The position numbers were made by a program, and so were the translations under genes. The notes beneath the pieces were generated by a model. That model was not told the origin of the DNA, made no database searches, and saw only the letters and a program-made list of their open reading frames with translations. From Cyanobacteria bacterium UBA7753 (lineage in GTDB: Bacteria; Cyanobacteriota; Vampirovibrionia; Gastranaerophilales; Gastranaerophilaceae): 63,899 nucleotides of DNA. Positions 23,387 through 37,100 of the stretch are shown here, in pieces (within the stretch, counting starts at the first letter, position 1; each line of letters opens with the position of its first letter). The stretch covers positions 1 through 63,899 of the forward strand of contig DLEF01000041.1 in the NCBI GenBank assembly GCA_002481545.1, in the 5' to 3' direction.

Positions 23387-24694
23387 ATGAAAAAAATTGC
23401 TTTGGTTAGTCACGGATGTGCAAAAAATTTAGTAGACTCGGAATTGATGCTCGGGCTGTTGGCGGAAAACGGCTATGAGATTACGTTGGATGAGAAAGAC
23501 TCCGATGTTGTTATTGTAAACACCTGCTCTTTTATCCACGATGCGGAAAAAGAATCGGTAGATTCTATTCTGGAGTTAATAAACGAGGGTAAAAAAGTTA
23601 TCATTGCAGGCTGTCTTGCTCAAAAACACGGTGAAGAACTAAAGAAGGCTATCCCTGAAATATCCGCGCTTGTCGGCACAACCGATTTTCCGAAGTTGTT
23701 AAAGGTTTTAAAATCAATTGAAAACGGGGAAGAATATATAGATGAAGTATCGGAAAAACCCGAATATTTCTACCCTGAAAATATAAAACGCCAGCAGATT
23801 ACGGTCGGCGCAAGCTCTTATATAAAGATAGCCGACGGCTGTAACTACCGTTGCGGGTACTGCATAATCCCGTATTTGAGAGGGGATTATCACTCAAGAA
23901 AGATTGAAGATATTGTAGAAGAGGCAAAAGACCTCGTTAAAAAAGGCGTAACCGAGATTATACTTATTGCGCAAGATACAACGGCTTACGGTATTGATTT
24001 ATATAAAAAGCCGATGTTGGCGCAATTGATAAAAGAATTAAATAAAATAGAAGGCTTGGGCTGGATTAGAACGATGTACGCTTATCCGACGACAATGACG
24101 GATGAACTTTTAGACACAATCGCAAGCTGTGACAAGGCGGTTAAGTACGTAGATATTCCGCTACAACATTCACACCCTGATATGCTGAAACGTATGAACA
24201 GACCTGCGTTTGACTACAGAAAGCTGATTGCAAATATCAGAAAACATATTCCTGATGTTGCGATAAGAACAACTCTGATAGTGGGCTATCCGGGGGAAAC
24301 AGAAGAAGAGTTTGAAGATTTGTATAACTTCGTAAAAGATATGAAGTTCAATAAAATGGGCGTTTTTGAGTATTCCCGTGAAAAGGGTACTCCGTCTTAT
24401 TCTATGAAACCGCAGGTCCCTAAGAGAATAATGCACCAAAGACGTAAAAAACTTATGGAACTCCAACAGGGTATCTCAAAGAAAATAAACGAAGGCTTTA
24501 TCGGCAAAACTTTGCCTTGCATAATAGAGAGCCTGTCTGACGACGGTTATGTCGTCGCCCGCAGTCAGTATGACGCGCCCGAGGTTGACGGCGTGGTTTA
24601 CATCAAGACTGATGAACCGCTTGTCCCGGGGGATATTGAAAACGTAAAGATTACCTCTTGCGATGAGTATGATTTGGTCGGCGAAATGGGGTAA
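23387..24694 (+). CDS. rimO: Ribosomal protein uS12 methylthiotransferase RimO
   Basis: A 435-residue radical SAM enzyme that adds a methylthio group to an aspartate of ribosomal protein S12. It has three domains: an N-terminal UPF0004 domain with cluster cysteines 11, 47 and 76 (SHGCAKNLVDSE, NTCSFI, AGCLAQK); the radical SAM core with CNYRCGYC (Cys152, 156, 159); and a C-terminal TRAM domain (about 370-435). The DSE after CAKNLV and the IADGCNYRC context favour RimO over MiaB. ATG 23387 has no proper ribosome site and sits 6 nt after an extended -10. The stop TAA is embedded in the repeat GGGGTAAATATA at 24688. Confidence 0.95.
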   Translation: MKKIALVSHGCAKNLVDSELMLGLLAENGYEITLDEKDSDVVIVNTCSFIHDAEKESVDSILELINEGKKVIIAGCLAQKHGEELKKAIPEISALVGTTDFPKLLKVLKSIENGEEYIDEVSEKPEYFYPENIKRQQITVGASSYIKIADGCNYRCGYCIIPYLRGDYHSRKIEDIVEEAKDLVKKGVTEIILIAQDTTAYGIDLYKKPMLAQLIKELNKIEGLGWIRTMYAYPTTMTDELLDTIASCDKAVKYVDIPLQHSHPDMLKRMNRPAFDYRKLIANIRKHIPDVAIRTTLIVGYPGETEEEFEDLYNFVKDMKFNKMGVFEYSREKGTPSYSMKPQVPKRIMHQRRKKLMELQQGISKKINEGFIGKTLPCIIESLSDDGYVVARSQYDAPEVDGVVYIKTDEPLVPGDIENVKITSCDEYDLVGEMG

Positions 24695-24699
24695 ATATA
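24688..24699 (+). repeat. GGGGTAAATATA repeat copy at the rimO stop
   Basis: An exact copy whose TAA is the stop codon of rimO, the same arrangement as at the end of the GT39-like gene (16743-16732). Confidence 0.7.
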
Positions 24700-24741
24700 T
24701 AAGGTGCCGAGGCACTAAGAAACGAATGCCGTGTTTGTATT

Positions 24742-24781
24742 CGTAATGTTTTATTACTTCATTTTGTAACGAAACATTACG
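24742..24781. repeat. 10-bp inverted repeat downstream of rimO
   Basis: CGTAATGTTT (24742-24751) and AAACATTACG (24772-24781) are exact reverse complements with a 20-nt loop. An alternative stem, ACGAAT/ATTCGT, overlaps the left arm. No T run follows, so a simple terminator is unlikely. Confidence 0.55.
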
Positions 24782-25035
24782 GAAAAACGGGCGGGAAAAG
24801 TCGGTTTTAAAAATTTTTTAAAGTTTGTTATCGTTTAATTATCTGTATTTCAAGCATAATGATGAAGAACATACGATTAGTCAGGGTTGAAAACATGTTG
24901 ACAATACTCTATAATATTATTAAGAGTATAGTACGAAGTACAAGAGTTTGAGGACTAGAATTTAATTTATCTTATGTAAAGAGCATATTTGTGCGGGACG
25001 CCGTGCGGGTATGTCATAAGGTTTGTTGATTTATA

Positions 25036-25041
25036 TATAAT
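25036..25041 (+). promoter_or_regulatory. TATAAT box directly before the giant gene
   Basis: A perfect -10 hexamer ends 9 nt before ATG 25051. There is no Shine-Dalgarno sequence (GCGCGCAGT precedes the ATG), so translation from a very short or absent leader is likely if this promoter is used. No good -35 was found. Confidence 0.4.
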
Positions 25042-25050
25042 GCGCGCAGT

Positions 25051-25143
25051 ATGAGAAAACGTTTATCAGAAACCTTAATTAAATATATGTCGGTAACACT
25101 GCTGGCCTTATGCAGTGTGGCTTTTGGCGTGCCTGCTCTTGCA
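25051..25143 (+). other. Sec signal peptide of the giant protein
   Basis: 31 residues: basic start MRKRLSETLIKYM, hydrophobic core SVTLLALCSVAFGVP, then ALA before Glu-Thr, a good signal peptidase I site. The core Cys is not in a lipobox position. Confidence 0.88.
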
Positions 25144-28100
25144 GAAACTTTTTATTTCGACTGGGATGGTACCTATAACTTTAATCCGACTACGACCGAT
25201 GTTGTAATTGACGCAATAGAAAATCAAACATCAGGCGATTCTTTCACAAGTGCCGGCGATATTACTCTTCCGACCGGTACAAGTTTTACATTTAATAATG
25301 TTACTGCAACGGGTAGTATCTCGATTGCGGATGCGTTAGCGGTAGCCTTGTTGCCGACAACAATAAGTTATGATGATATCAACAATCTGTCTATGACAGG
25401 TGCCGTGTATGATGCTGCAGCAAAAACTCTTACTCTATATGCAAATAATCCGTATGAAAATATTCTTAAATCCTTAAATGAACAAGTTTCGGCAGATGCA
25501 AAAACATTTAACTTTAGCGATGTTTCTCAAACTTATACTGCAAACAGTTCTTTGGGTACAACCAACGGAACAATGACCGTTAACGGTTTTGATACTACAA
25601 ACTCAAGTACCATAGACGGTAAAAGAAACCAATTATTTACTCTTGACGGTTCTTCAAACTTAACTCTTACAAATCTAACAATACAAAATGCATACTCTGT
25701 TAATGGCGGGGCTGTTCTTAATTTGACAGGCGGTGTCGCTGCACTCAATGATGTTGTAATTAAAAACAACAGTACTTCCACAGGCGGTGGTGCTATATAT
25801 AATAATGGCGGTACTGTTACGATTACGGATTCTGATTTTACGGACAATCCTGTTGCAATAAATAACGTAAGCGGAACGGTTTCACTTACGAATACAACAT
25901 TTACGGGAAATACAACGGCTTTAAATAACAGCGGAACGGTTGATGTCACAGGTGTTACTTTCGGTTCGGCAGCAACATCTGCAGATACAGTTGCAAACGC
26001 AGGTACTATTAATATTAATGGTACCGATACAACAATCCTTAATTCCGCAATTACAGGTTCCGGTATTTTAAATATCTTGAACGGTGCGACTTTGCAGATG
26101 AATGCAAACGGTTCTATCGCTCCGGCACAGAGTGTAAGGATTAATACAGGTTCTACGCTTGATGTTCAAGGTGCAACGGAATTGAGTCTCGATGCGGGTG
26201 ATACATTCGCAGGCACTGTTAATTTGGGAGTAACAGGGGCTAAGCTGACCTTGAACTCTGCAAATACTTTTGGTACCTTGACCGGTATTGCGGGTACAAC
26301 TCTTACAAACAATAACTCTTCTATAAATATAGGGAATGCTTCTCAAACAAACTTCGCAGGGGAATATTTACAAAACAGCGGATCTTTGACAATAACGGAT
26401 CCTAATAAAATATTTACAGGAAAGAAAACTATTAATTCAGGTTCTGTGTCTTTTACGGCTGACACATCTTCTGTTCGTAATTTATATTTAGGAAACGGTA
26501 CTACATTTACATTGAACGCGTATACAACCGCGAACAGTGATATAAACGATGATGTAATTCATTTTAACGGAACGGGCGCAAAAGCAACATTTACAAATAA
26601 CAATAATAATGCACCTGCGTTTACGCTATATCCTATAGCAGGTACGGGCAATTCGATAGTCGTTTCTAATGCGACATTGGCTCTCGCTCCGGGGACCAAT
26701 GCAACAAGACCGTACAGCTATACGGGCAATTCTTACGAGTTTACCAATGTTACTTCAAACTTCATAGATGATACGGCAAATACGTATATATTTGATAATT
26801 TTTCCACCGAGGACGGATGGAACATAGCAGTGGATTTATTCGCTAACGGATCTCATAACACAAGCAATGATGTAATCAAAATCAATGCGACAAACAGAAC
26901 TGAACCACAAACTATATTAGTATCAAATGTTTCTTTATTTGACAGCATAAACGGCAGTGCTGACAAATTGCAAAAAGATGACAAATTTAAAATATTGGAT
27001 TTGCCGAGCAGTATTACTAATATTTCATTATCATTTGCACCTACTGTTTTGAATATGTCATTCAGTCCTCAATATACAAATATAGTGAAATCTACGGATG
27101 TATATTCCACAAAACAATTTGGGGCATTAAATGCTGCAGGCACGGAAGCTGCTCAAGGTGACCAGATAGTAGGTCTTATTGTAAAAGAGGGTGAGAAAAA
27201 ATATCCTCTAGAATTGATTACAAACAATAAAACTTATTCTGACAGATATTTCCAATTTACTCAAGATAATGAAGTCTATCAATTACATGCTTCCGATACA
27301 ACAACGGGCGGTACTTATCAAGGCGAAAATTTAGAAGAAATCACTTTTGGAACATTAAATATTAATGACGGGAACAATATCCCTGCAAAATATAAAAACG
27401 TAGTTATAGATGCAATGGATGCAAGTGGCGGAGCCCATTCACTCTTCTATTTGACGGGCTCAACTATTAATGCAAGAAACGTAACATTTAAAAATGCTGA
27501 CAGTATTTCTTTAAACGAGACAGATCAAGCCCGTAATTGGGATACGGCGTCAGTATTTATGGTTGGCGGCGGTTCTAACCTGACGCTTAATAACGTAGTG
27601 TTCATTGATAACAAAGGTAACGCACTGGCAAATTATACAACGAGTATATCTTTGAAGGATGTTACTTTTAACACTCCGACGACGGCGGGTGATAACGCCA
27701 TTTTGAACGCTAACGGCTCAATGAACTTTACGGGTTCAAATACAATAGGTTCCACTTTAGTAAACTTAAACGGTGCAACCGTTAATTTCACAGGACAAAC
27801 AATCGCTGAAAATGTTTTGACGTTGACCGGAACATTAGACAACCGAGAAGGCGGTATTGTTAACGTAAACGGTATAACAAATATCGCGGGAACTATCAAT
27901 AACGCAGGTACCATGCAGATTAACGGACTGGGAGCTACCGCAAATCAACGAGCACAGGTAAATGCAGGCACTGTTATCAATAATGCATCCACAGGTACAC
28001 TTACTTTTTCAAATACGGATATTAATATAAATAATAAGACGGGTGATGATAACGGAACCAAATTCTTAAATATGGGAAATATCAAGTTCGGTTTTGTTAA

Positions 28101-31100
28101 CAACGGCACCGGAGTTACGAGCAGTACAAACTCAATTACAAATTCAAAACTGACGATAGGTGATGATGCATCTGCAGCACAAGCCTCTATAACAGATAGT
28201 TCAAGATTGCAGTTGAATAATGCAATAATTAATCTTGTAAATGGGACATTCACGATTGATGTCGGCTCTCAGTTGTTGGCGGGAACGAATGCCTCCGATA
28301 TTACTATCGGAAACGAAGGCAGTACTTCCACCTTCACCATTAATCAAGCAAATGGTGTGTCAGCCGTAACCGATAACGCCAATAAGTTAAATTGGCATAT
28401 TACAAATAAGTCTACATTGGCTCTTAATTCCGATGACAAATCAAAATCAATTTTAACTTTTGATAAAGGTGATGAATGGTTTGGTACACTCTTTTTAACA
28501 AAGACTACATTCGCTCTTGCAAATACTTTCGATAACGGAACAAATGCTGCAAGTATAACTTTTGATATGGGCGAAAATTATTTGGTAGGTGATGCCGATT
28601 CAACCTTTATTAATAACGGAATTGATTTCAATTTGACAGGTAATAACGCTGCATATTTAGGTGTATACAGACAAGAAAACGGCGGTAGTTTCACTTCTTC
28701 TTCCGCTAATCTGTTTAGCGGAGAGAAACGTTTTGCAGGTACAAGCACCAAAAAAGCAACAATCAATATAGAAGATACAGGCGAGTTCGGTTTCTCAAAT
28801 ATGAAAATCGGCAATAATGCTACTTTGACCTCCAAGTCAACGGGCGGAGAAATTTCCGAAGGCAAGTTTGATTTCACGGGTACAAGCGGTACTGTTATAT
28901 TTACTAACATTACCGACAGTATACTTGATGCTGATAATAAACCTTCCGCTATGGCAAAGTTTAAACTAAAGCCGATGTCTGCTTGGACAAATTCTGACGC
29001 AACAAATACTATTTGGATAAAAAATGCGGAAGTTACGCCGACAGAGGCAGGGGACTTTAAAGGCCCGTCATATGTATTTGAAAATTCAGTTTTGAATACA
29101 AGAGATAATGTTGCGGGCGGTGCTACATCAATATACAACTTCTCATCATTATATTCATCAAGCAATACAAGTGCCGAAAGGTTTACAACATATCAGGAAG
29201 GTACGACAAGTCCATGGCCTGAAAATAATTCATATTCAAGAGTAATTCCGTGGATGCTGGATGTTGATATGTCTCAAGGTGACGGTTTCGGCGGGAAAGG
29301 TGTTGCCGACCAAATCAAAATCACAAATGCGGGTAAATATGTACTGAATGGGGCATTAACAAATGCAAACTCTTCAAACAGGGTTATACTCCGTGTTACT
29401 GATTTGAATATTATGAACACATCTGATTCTGAACTAACAGGAAAAGTATTGTTATTAACGGCTCCTGCAGGTACGTACTCTTTGCAGTTTGACTTTGCTA
29501 CCCCTGATATTGAAAATGTTGCACCTGTAGTTGATTATAATAAAATAATCAGTGAATTTACATATAAAAATGATGAAAATATCTATCGAGAAACTACGGG
29601 CGGACTCGACAGATTCTATTTCATATATACAATCAGCGCATTTAAAGATTTGTTGCACCAGTGGAATACTGCAACAATGGTTGAAACTGATAAGTTTAAA
29701 ATACCTGAAGGTCAAAGTGCAAATAACAGACAATTCAAATTTACTGACGGCTCTGAAACCCAAACGTACACTCTGACCGAGAATGCCGGTTATACTTATG
29801 GTGCGGGCTCCGGTAACAATACTACAAAATATACTATTGAAGGTCTGAATAACAGTAACAATATAATCGATGCAAACGGTCATTCAATGTTTGATTTTAC
29901 AAACTCTTATACCGATGCAGATAATAATGTTATATCAATCGGCAGTATCAATTTCAATATTAATAACGTGACAATTCAGAATGCAAAAACTTCTGTCAGT
30001 GGCGGTTCCGTATTCAATATGCATGATGTTGCTACAAACCAAAAGCATACAATAAATATCGACAAATCAATAATTAAAAATTCATCCGCGTCAACTACAG
30101 GGAACAATGCACTGGACGGCGGTGCTTTCAGAATACTTGAAGGCGGAACTGAGGCAGAGCCGAATACTATATCAAGTTCTCTTATCAGTAATAACGTAGT
30201 GAATGCAAGTATATCCCGAGGCGGTGCAATATACTTGGGCGGAACGGGAACTTTGAAACTCCTCAATACTTCATTCAAGGGTAACCATGCTACATTTACC
30301 GGAAACACAGGCTCGGCTCTTGGTGGTGCAATTTATACTACAAGAGATTTAACAATTGAGGCAGACGGTTCTAAAGCAGGAGCTCCGGAGACAGGAACCA
30401 ACGTTCTTTTTGAAGGCAACTATTATACCGCAAACGGAACACAGAACCCTAACGCAATATATGCGGAAGTTTCGCATACGGATATAACGGGTGATGACGG
30501 GACTACTTCAAGCACCGTAACATTTACACCTACAATTTCATTATATGCTCATAACACAGGTTCAATCACATTTAACGGTGATACAATCGAAGGCGGTTTC
30601 GGAAACAACGGAAATTATAACCAATATAATCTGAAAGTTAAAGGTAACGGAAATATTAATTTTACCGGAGTAACGGGTGCAAATATTACCAATGATTTGA
30701 CAGGCTCACAAGAAGATGCAAATATCAATGTTTTGTTCCAACAAGCGACGGTCGGTACCGCTACGTATAACCCAACTATTAAAAATTCAAATATTAACTT
30801 TAGCGGCGGTGGAACATTAAGATTGCAGGACAATACCACCGTTCAAAATGCAAATGCTTCTTCAAGAGCCATAAATGTTTCAAACGGTACTACTTTGAAT
30901 GTAGACGGTGCAAGATTTATTGATAACACCGGCGGTGCAATCGGCGTAAATACCGGTACATTAAAATTCGACAGCGGAACATCTACCTTTACTAATAACT
31001 CAATCACTGCAACGGGTAACAATTTCGCAGTCGGCGGTGCAATATATTTAACCTCCGCTAATGTTGCAAACGGAGCTTTGTACAGCCCGTTTACAGGAAA

Positions 31101-34100
31101 CCATGTATCTGCCGTAGGCAATTATGCGGCAGGCGGTGCAATATTCTCTAACAATTCCTCAGAATTGACTATTGCGTCTGATATGAAAAATAACTATGCA
31201 TCGACCACTTCCGAAAACAACAAGGCTTTGGGTGGTGCAATATATTCTAACTCCCCTATAAAAATACTCGCGGATGCAAATAAACCAACCGTTGAAATCA
31301 CGGGTAACTATACCGACAATAACGGAGTCAAAGAATATAATGCCATATTCATTGATACTACAAACGGCAGTAACGGTGCATTAACAATTAATACGGCTAC
31401 AGGCGGAAATACAGTAACAATCAATGATATAATTGACGGCGGAAGTGTTGATTCAACCAAAAACGTAGTTAGTTATATCGATTCCAAATATACGACTAAT
31501 ATCACCGGTGCAGGTACCGTTAATATTAATAATATAATCAAAAATTCTAATATCGTATTTGAACAAGATGCAGACGCAAACGCTGTATTGAACTTGAACG
31601 GGGCTTATGCAAATAACCATGAATTAGATCCGACAGCAGTAAGAAGTGACTTGCTTATGTCAAGTGCAACCGACGGTTCCGCATCTACCTTGACAGTAAA
31701 TTCGGGCTCTTTGGCACTAACTAATATGATAGTTACAAATGCCGCTGATACCTTGAACGTAGCAGACGGAGCAAGCACAACAATCAAAAATTCATTGATT
31801 GATATGTCTAATAATATGAACGCCTTTAACTATGTAAGGACAGATGATGTTCTGAATTTAGGAAAATTAACAATAAGCGATGATTATGACTCAAAAACTA
31901 CTGCAGGAACATTGTTCTCTATCGATTTTGAGTTCAAAAATGATGGCACAGCATCAAATGATAAATTTGTTGTAGCTCAAGAATCCAGCGGTAATATGAC
32001 ATTAAATGTCAACTGGCTTGATAACGGTAATCAAGAAAACGTAAAAGAAGGTTTTTACGAAGTTATTTCTAAAAATGACGGTATAACTTTACGCCTGCTT
32101 GAAAACAAAGTTTGGAATTACACCGTACCTGATTCGGGTGACAATATCGGGGTTGTAAACCATAATACCTTCCTTGGTACAAAAACAGCAAAAATCGACA
32201 ATACAAAAGAAGATTATAAAAACGGTATCTTGATTGAAGGCAAGCAGGAAGATACCTTGTATAAGGTCAGCACTTTTACAAGAAGTGACGCCAGTGAAGA
32301 AAACAACAACGAACGTACCTTCCAATTCGTTCCGCTGACAGCTGATGACGAAAATCCTACACCAAATGTATACCGCCTTTTGAGTGATTTGTATTTGAAC
32401 GATAATGTTTATCCTGCAAACGGTAAGTTGAACATCGTAGGTATTGAGGGACAAGACAGCACAATCGACGGTACTTATACCGATATTACAAACAACGTTT
32501 TGCACCATTCAATGTATATAATTGAGCCGAATACACTGCTTCCTGATGCATATAGCGGGGATGTCGATATAGCAATGAAAGATGTCACCATCCAAAATAT
32601 CGGGGCGTATGTTGATACAAACTCATCAGTTGCTTTCATAGATGCGGAAAATACGAAACTGTCATTGACTAACGTAACTTTGCAGAATAACCAAGGGTAT
32701 GCAATATATAACAATAACGGTTTGGTTACACTTGCTAATACAAAAGTGAACGCAATAGATGCAACTCAAACAGAGAATGCTTGGCTAAAAGCTTCAACGG
32801 ATAACCAAATATATAACAGAGCAAATGCTCAATCAGGCAGTGTCGTTACGCAAGGTTTGGTATTGCAGGGCGGTAACACCTTCGGTACAAAAATAACAAA
32901 CGAAGGTTTAATGTCAGTTTCAGGTGCTAACAAATTCTATGCAAGTATAGCAAACACGGGAACATTAAACTTCACGGGCGGAAACAACGAGTTCTTCGGT
33001 ACCGATGGAGATAATCCGTTAATGATATACAGCGGAAAAACAGGTGCCGTCACGGGCGGGTTCTTAAACATCACAGGCGGAGCCGTTAACCTGTACATAT
33101 TTGCGTCAATCGAATCCGATCAGGAAATCAACTTTACAAAAGGTACAATCAATATCGGTACAGACGCCAATGACGGTGGTACTTTGAATCTTGATACAAA
33201 CGATACTTGGCAGGGTAATATTAATATAACAAACGCAAATTCAACATTGAATTATTCGGGTATTAAAAATAATGAAAACCCTGCAACAACAGGTGACAGA
33301 GGAACTTTAACCGCTAATTCAGGTAATGTAAATATACTGGATAACAGCACTTTGTATATCACAAGCAGTGATACTATGCAGGATGCCGTAAAACTCAGCA
33401 TCGCTCAGGGTTCAACCATGTATGTGTCTAACCACAGATTGAAAGGTTCATCTGTCAATATAACGAGTGGTGAGGATGATTGGTCAGGCAGTATCGCTTT
33501 GGATAGGTCTTATTTAACTCTTATCCCGACTGATACAGGCAAAGATTTTGCAATGAAAACGGCAAATCAAATCTACTCAATCCCTGATACTGCAACAAGT
33601 AATACTTCTTCTTCAACCTTTGAAAACGCCGGCGTTGGGCTGACAATAGGTGCTGCTCAAGATTTCAACGGCAAGTATATTCAAAATGAATCAGGAGCTT
33701 TCTCTCCGAGTTTGACTGTTGAAGCTACGGGTACATTCTTCGGTAAAGATTCCACAAAAGAAATAAACAGCGGTACCGTTACGATTTCCAGAGAAATTAA
33801 CAATGTTAATGCTGACGGTAAAATAGATTTCGGAAACGTAAAATTAAATTCAAACACAACGATGAAAGTCGCTTCAAGAGGCGGTACGATTGATTCAAGT
33901 GTCGTTGATTTTGTCGTCAATTCATCAGGTGCAACGGCACAATTCTATGCGACCGATTTATCCAAAGATACGGACTATTATGAATTGAGATATATCGGCG
34001 GTAACGGTACTAACACCATTATGGTCGGTAAAGACGAGGCTAACTCAAAAGTTACCAATGTTAAATTCCTGAGAGATGCTTCAAACAGATTTGATTTCGG

Positions 34101-37100
34101 ATATACCGCAACATCAAACTATACAACATATTCATTGGTTAATGCTTTGGTTGACCTTACAAACGATGCGTTGGAAGATAATGCTGACAGTCAGTATGCA
34201 AACTATCAGTTCGCGGCTTTGAATGCAGGAGATGGTGTAATATTTAATATTGATGTTGATTTCGATAAAGATAACGGCAGCGGCGGCAAAGGTATAAGCG
34301 ATAAAATATATATTGCAAAAGCTCCTGTAGATACCGGTACGCAGGAAATAATGCTGAATATTGATAATATTCAAGCTCCGTCGGAATTTTCAAATGCAAA
34401 CAATGTCATAGTAAAAATCTTAGACGGTGCTGCTGCAGGCTCTTATGATTTAGCATTGAACAGTCAGGGAAAAGTATTCAGATATGACGGTGCTAAAACA
34501 AAAGCGGAAGTTTATCACGATGAATATACGGGAACAAGAACCGTTGATGTTTACAAACCTGATGAAAATGTTAACGCTGATTCTTTGATTTTATATTCAG
34601 AGCAGGAAGATACTTTACATGCAGTAAACAGTCTGTCGTCATTGTCGGAAAGAGCATTCAAGTTCAGAACTACAACCGAACAAACGGATGTAATATATTC
34701 ATTACTGGATAATGCAGGTAAAACCTCCAGAGGCACAATGAGAGTTATCGGTGACTCTGCGAATAAATCAAAATATATTATTGATGCTACCAATACTGAC
34801 ATAAGAAAATATAATAAAGATACGAGACAAATAGAAACTGTTGCAGATGCCCAAAGCCCAAAAACATTCTCATTGTTCTGGCTTGAGGGTAGTGGTATAA
34901 CATTTAATATATCAGGTGTTACAGTTAGAAACGCTGTTCTCGGTGACGGAAATTCAGCTTCAAGCAAAGCATCCGTCTTTGATGTCGGCTCTTCAAATGT
35001 TGTAAACATTGATAATGTTACATTCACTAACAACAAAGGAAATGCTATCTATAACGCCGGTACCGTTAATATCAACGGCGGCGTAACATTTGATGCGTCC
35101 AGAGTTTCAGCAACCGATCCTACATCAGGTGAGGCAACTACCGTTTCAAATAACACAATCGAAAACTCTGATTCGGGTACGATAAATGTCTCTAACCTTG
35201 ATAATGCTGTTAGTTCGGATATAACAAACAGAGGAAAAGTAATCGTTAACAAAGATGCTGAACTTCTTCTCTCTGATTCTGCTTATGTTGAAAACGCAGC
35301 CGCTAACTCCAGAATTAATGTTGACGGTACTTTGAGAATAGACAGCGGTGCTCAAATCACCCTGACCGCAGGCAGTATGAACGTAACTGGTGCCGTAAAA
35401 GGCAGAAACGATGATTCCGCTGGCGGTATCACCGTTAGTAAAGATTCAACCTTGGATGTTAACGGCAACAATGCAACGATTGACTCTAAAGTAAACCTTG
35501 ATATTTCCGGTAAATTAAACGTAGCAGGTAACTATGCCGATAACGATGCGTCCAGATACGGAGTTATCCTCTCCGACGGGGATGTTGTTGATCCTAATAT
35601 TATTATTACAATGGGTGACGGTGGTGCTTTATCTGTCAGAAATGGCATAAACGATAATACGGAAGCATTTGATATTACAAATAATAATACAATAACAGGC
35701 GGAACATCAAACACTTGGTTATATAACGGGTATTCCGGAGATCAGGAAAGCGGTATAACTATCAATATCGGTACGCCTGATAAAACTATCAGTACCGAAA
35801 GTTACACAGGTAACTTCGTAGAATACGGAACGAAAGCTATTCTTAATGTTTTGGCGGGCTCTAAAATGTTTGCGGGTGACAAATATATAGAAGAAGGCGC
35901 TTCCGTTACAGTCACTTCAAATAATATAGACTACAGCAAGATACATTTAGGCAATCAGGCTAATTTGACGAACTATGCAGCGACTAACATGGGCGGTGAC
36001 ATTACAAATGATGTTCTCAAATTCACAAGCTCGGAAGCTAATGCTCTGTTCACAACTTCCGCTGATAATGCTGATAAAACTTCTTATAACTTGAATGCTA
36101 TTACTCCGTCAGCTTCGGGTAATAACTCAAAGAACAACTTAACAATTGAAAATGCTACCGTAAAATTGCTTGACAGCGATTATTCCGCAAATGCGTCAGG
36201 TAACTATGTTGCGTATAAATTCTCTAATTCAACTCTTGATCTTGCCTCCTCCGAAAACAGCAAGACTATTGATTTGACTAATTATATATTCAGTTCTATA
36301 GAATTTGATGCCGCAGACGCAGTTAATGCTAACGGAGATGCAATTTCTACACAGTTAACAATCGATGTCGATTTGTCGCAGTTTGATGAAGCAAACCAAA
36401 CATACAAAGCTGATACAGTCACTATAGCAAATAACGGCTCCGCAAAAGGTGTCGTCAAACTTGCAGGTATCAATTTCGCAAGCCGTGACGAAAAGACTGC
36501 AGGTATTGTAAGAATTTTATATAACGCAAATAACAACTTCTATCTTGATATCGCTGAAATGATGGATAAAGATGCGGACGGTAAATATAAATGGGAATAC
36601 AAAATCGAAAATGATACCGTTTACAACGATACATATATCGGACAAAAAGATATTGAACTCTATAACTCAAGAACCAAAATTTCAGGTACGGACGCTACAA
36701 CGGTTCTTGCGGACAGTTTAATAATTAATAACAAACAGGATGATACGCTTGCAGCTATTAACCAATATGTACCTGCGGATGCGAATGCGACAAGATACTT
36801 TAGATTCAGAGTCGGTGACCAAATACAGGATCAGATTTATAAATCAATAGATGATGCAGGCGTTTCCGCTGCAGGTAAGTTTGAAATAGTAGGACGCGGT
36901 CAGGCTGCAGGTGATTATAAAGATATAATCGATGCAACAGATGATTCCGATGCTAATAATCCTAAATCTCATTCATTGTTTGAAGTAAACAATAAAACAG
37001 ATATGACAATATCGAATGTCACTATCCGTAACGCTTCAAATATAATTCATAAGGAAAAAGTCCAAGGCGTTGATGATAACGGTAATCAGACAGAAACCGT

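Larger units (their letters stand above)
24695..25050 (+). other. Upstream region of the giant surface-protein gene
   Basis: This 356-nt gap has no convincing gene. It holds a 10-bp inverted repeat (24742-24781), a TTGACA at 24898 followed at once by a 7-bp dyad ATACTCT/AGAGTAT (24904-24910 and 24923-24929), the short palindrome GTAC-GAA-GTAC (24931-24941), and a possible hairpin with CTTATG (24971-24976) and CATAAG (25015-25020) ends enclosing two GTGCGGG copies. A TATAAT lies at 25036-25041. The dyads could be binding sites or leader RNA folds controlling the giant gene. Confidence 0.5.

Noticed and set aside
24898..24932. TTGACA as -35 of a standard promoter for the giant gene
   Set aside because: No -10 at 16-18 nt: TATAAT is only 6 nt away and TATAGT 23 nt away. 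Kept as a possible binding site only.
24859..24951. 30-codon frame starting MMKNIRLVRV
   Set aside because: No ribosome site, very short, and it spans the TTGACA and dyad region. It is more likely regulatory DNA.
24971..25020. A riboswitch (for example c-di-GMP type) in the giant gene leader
   Set aside because: There is a closing stem and GC-rich GTGCGGG repeats, but the conserved core of the classes I know could not be matched.
1..25050. tRNA, rRNA, transposase or phage genes
   Set aside because: I looked in the intergenic regions and the coding set and saw none. The repeats present have no coding capacity.
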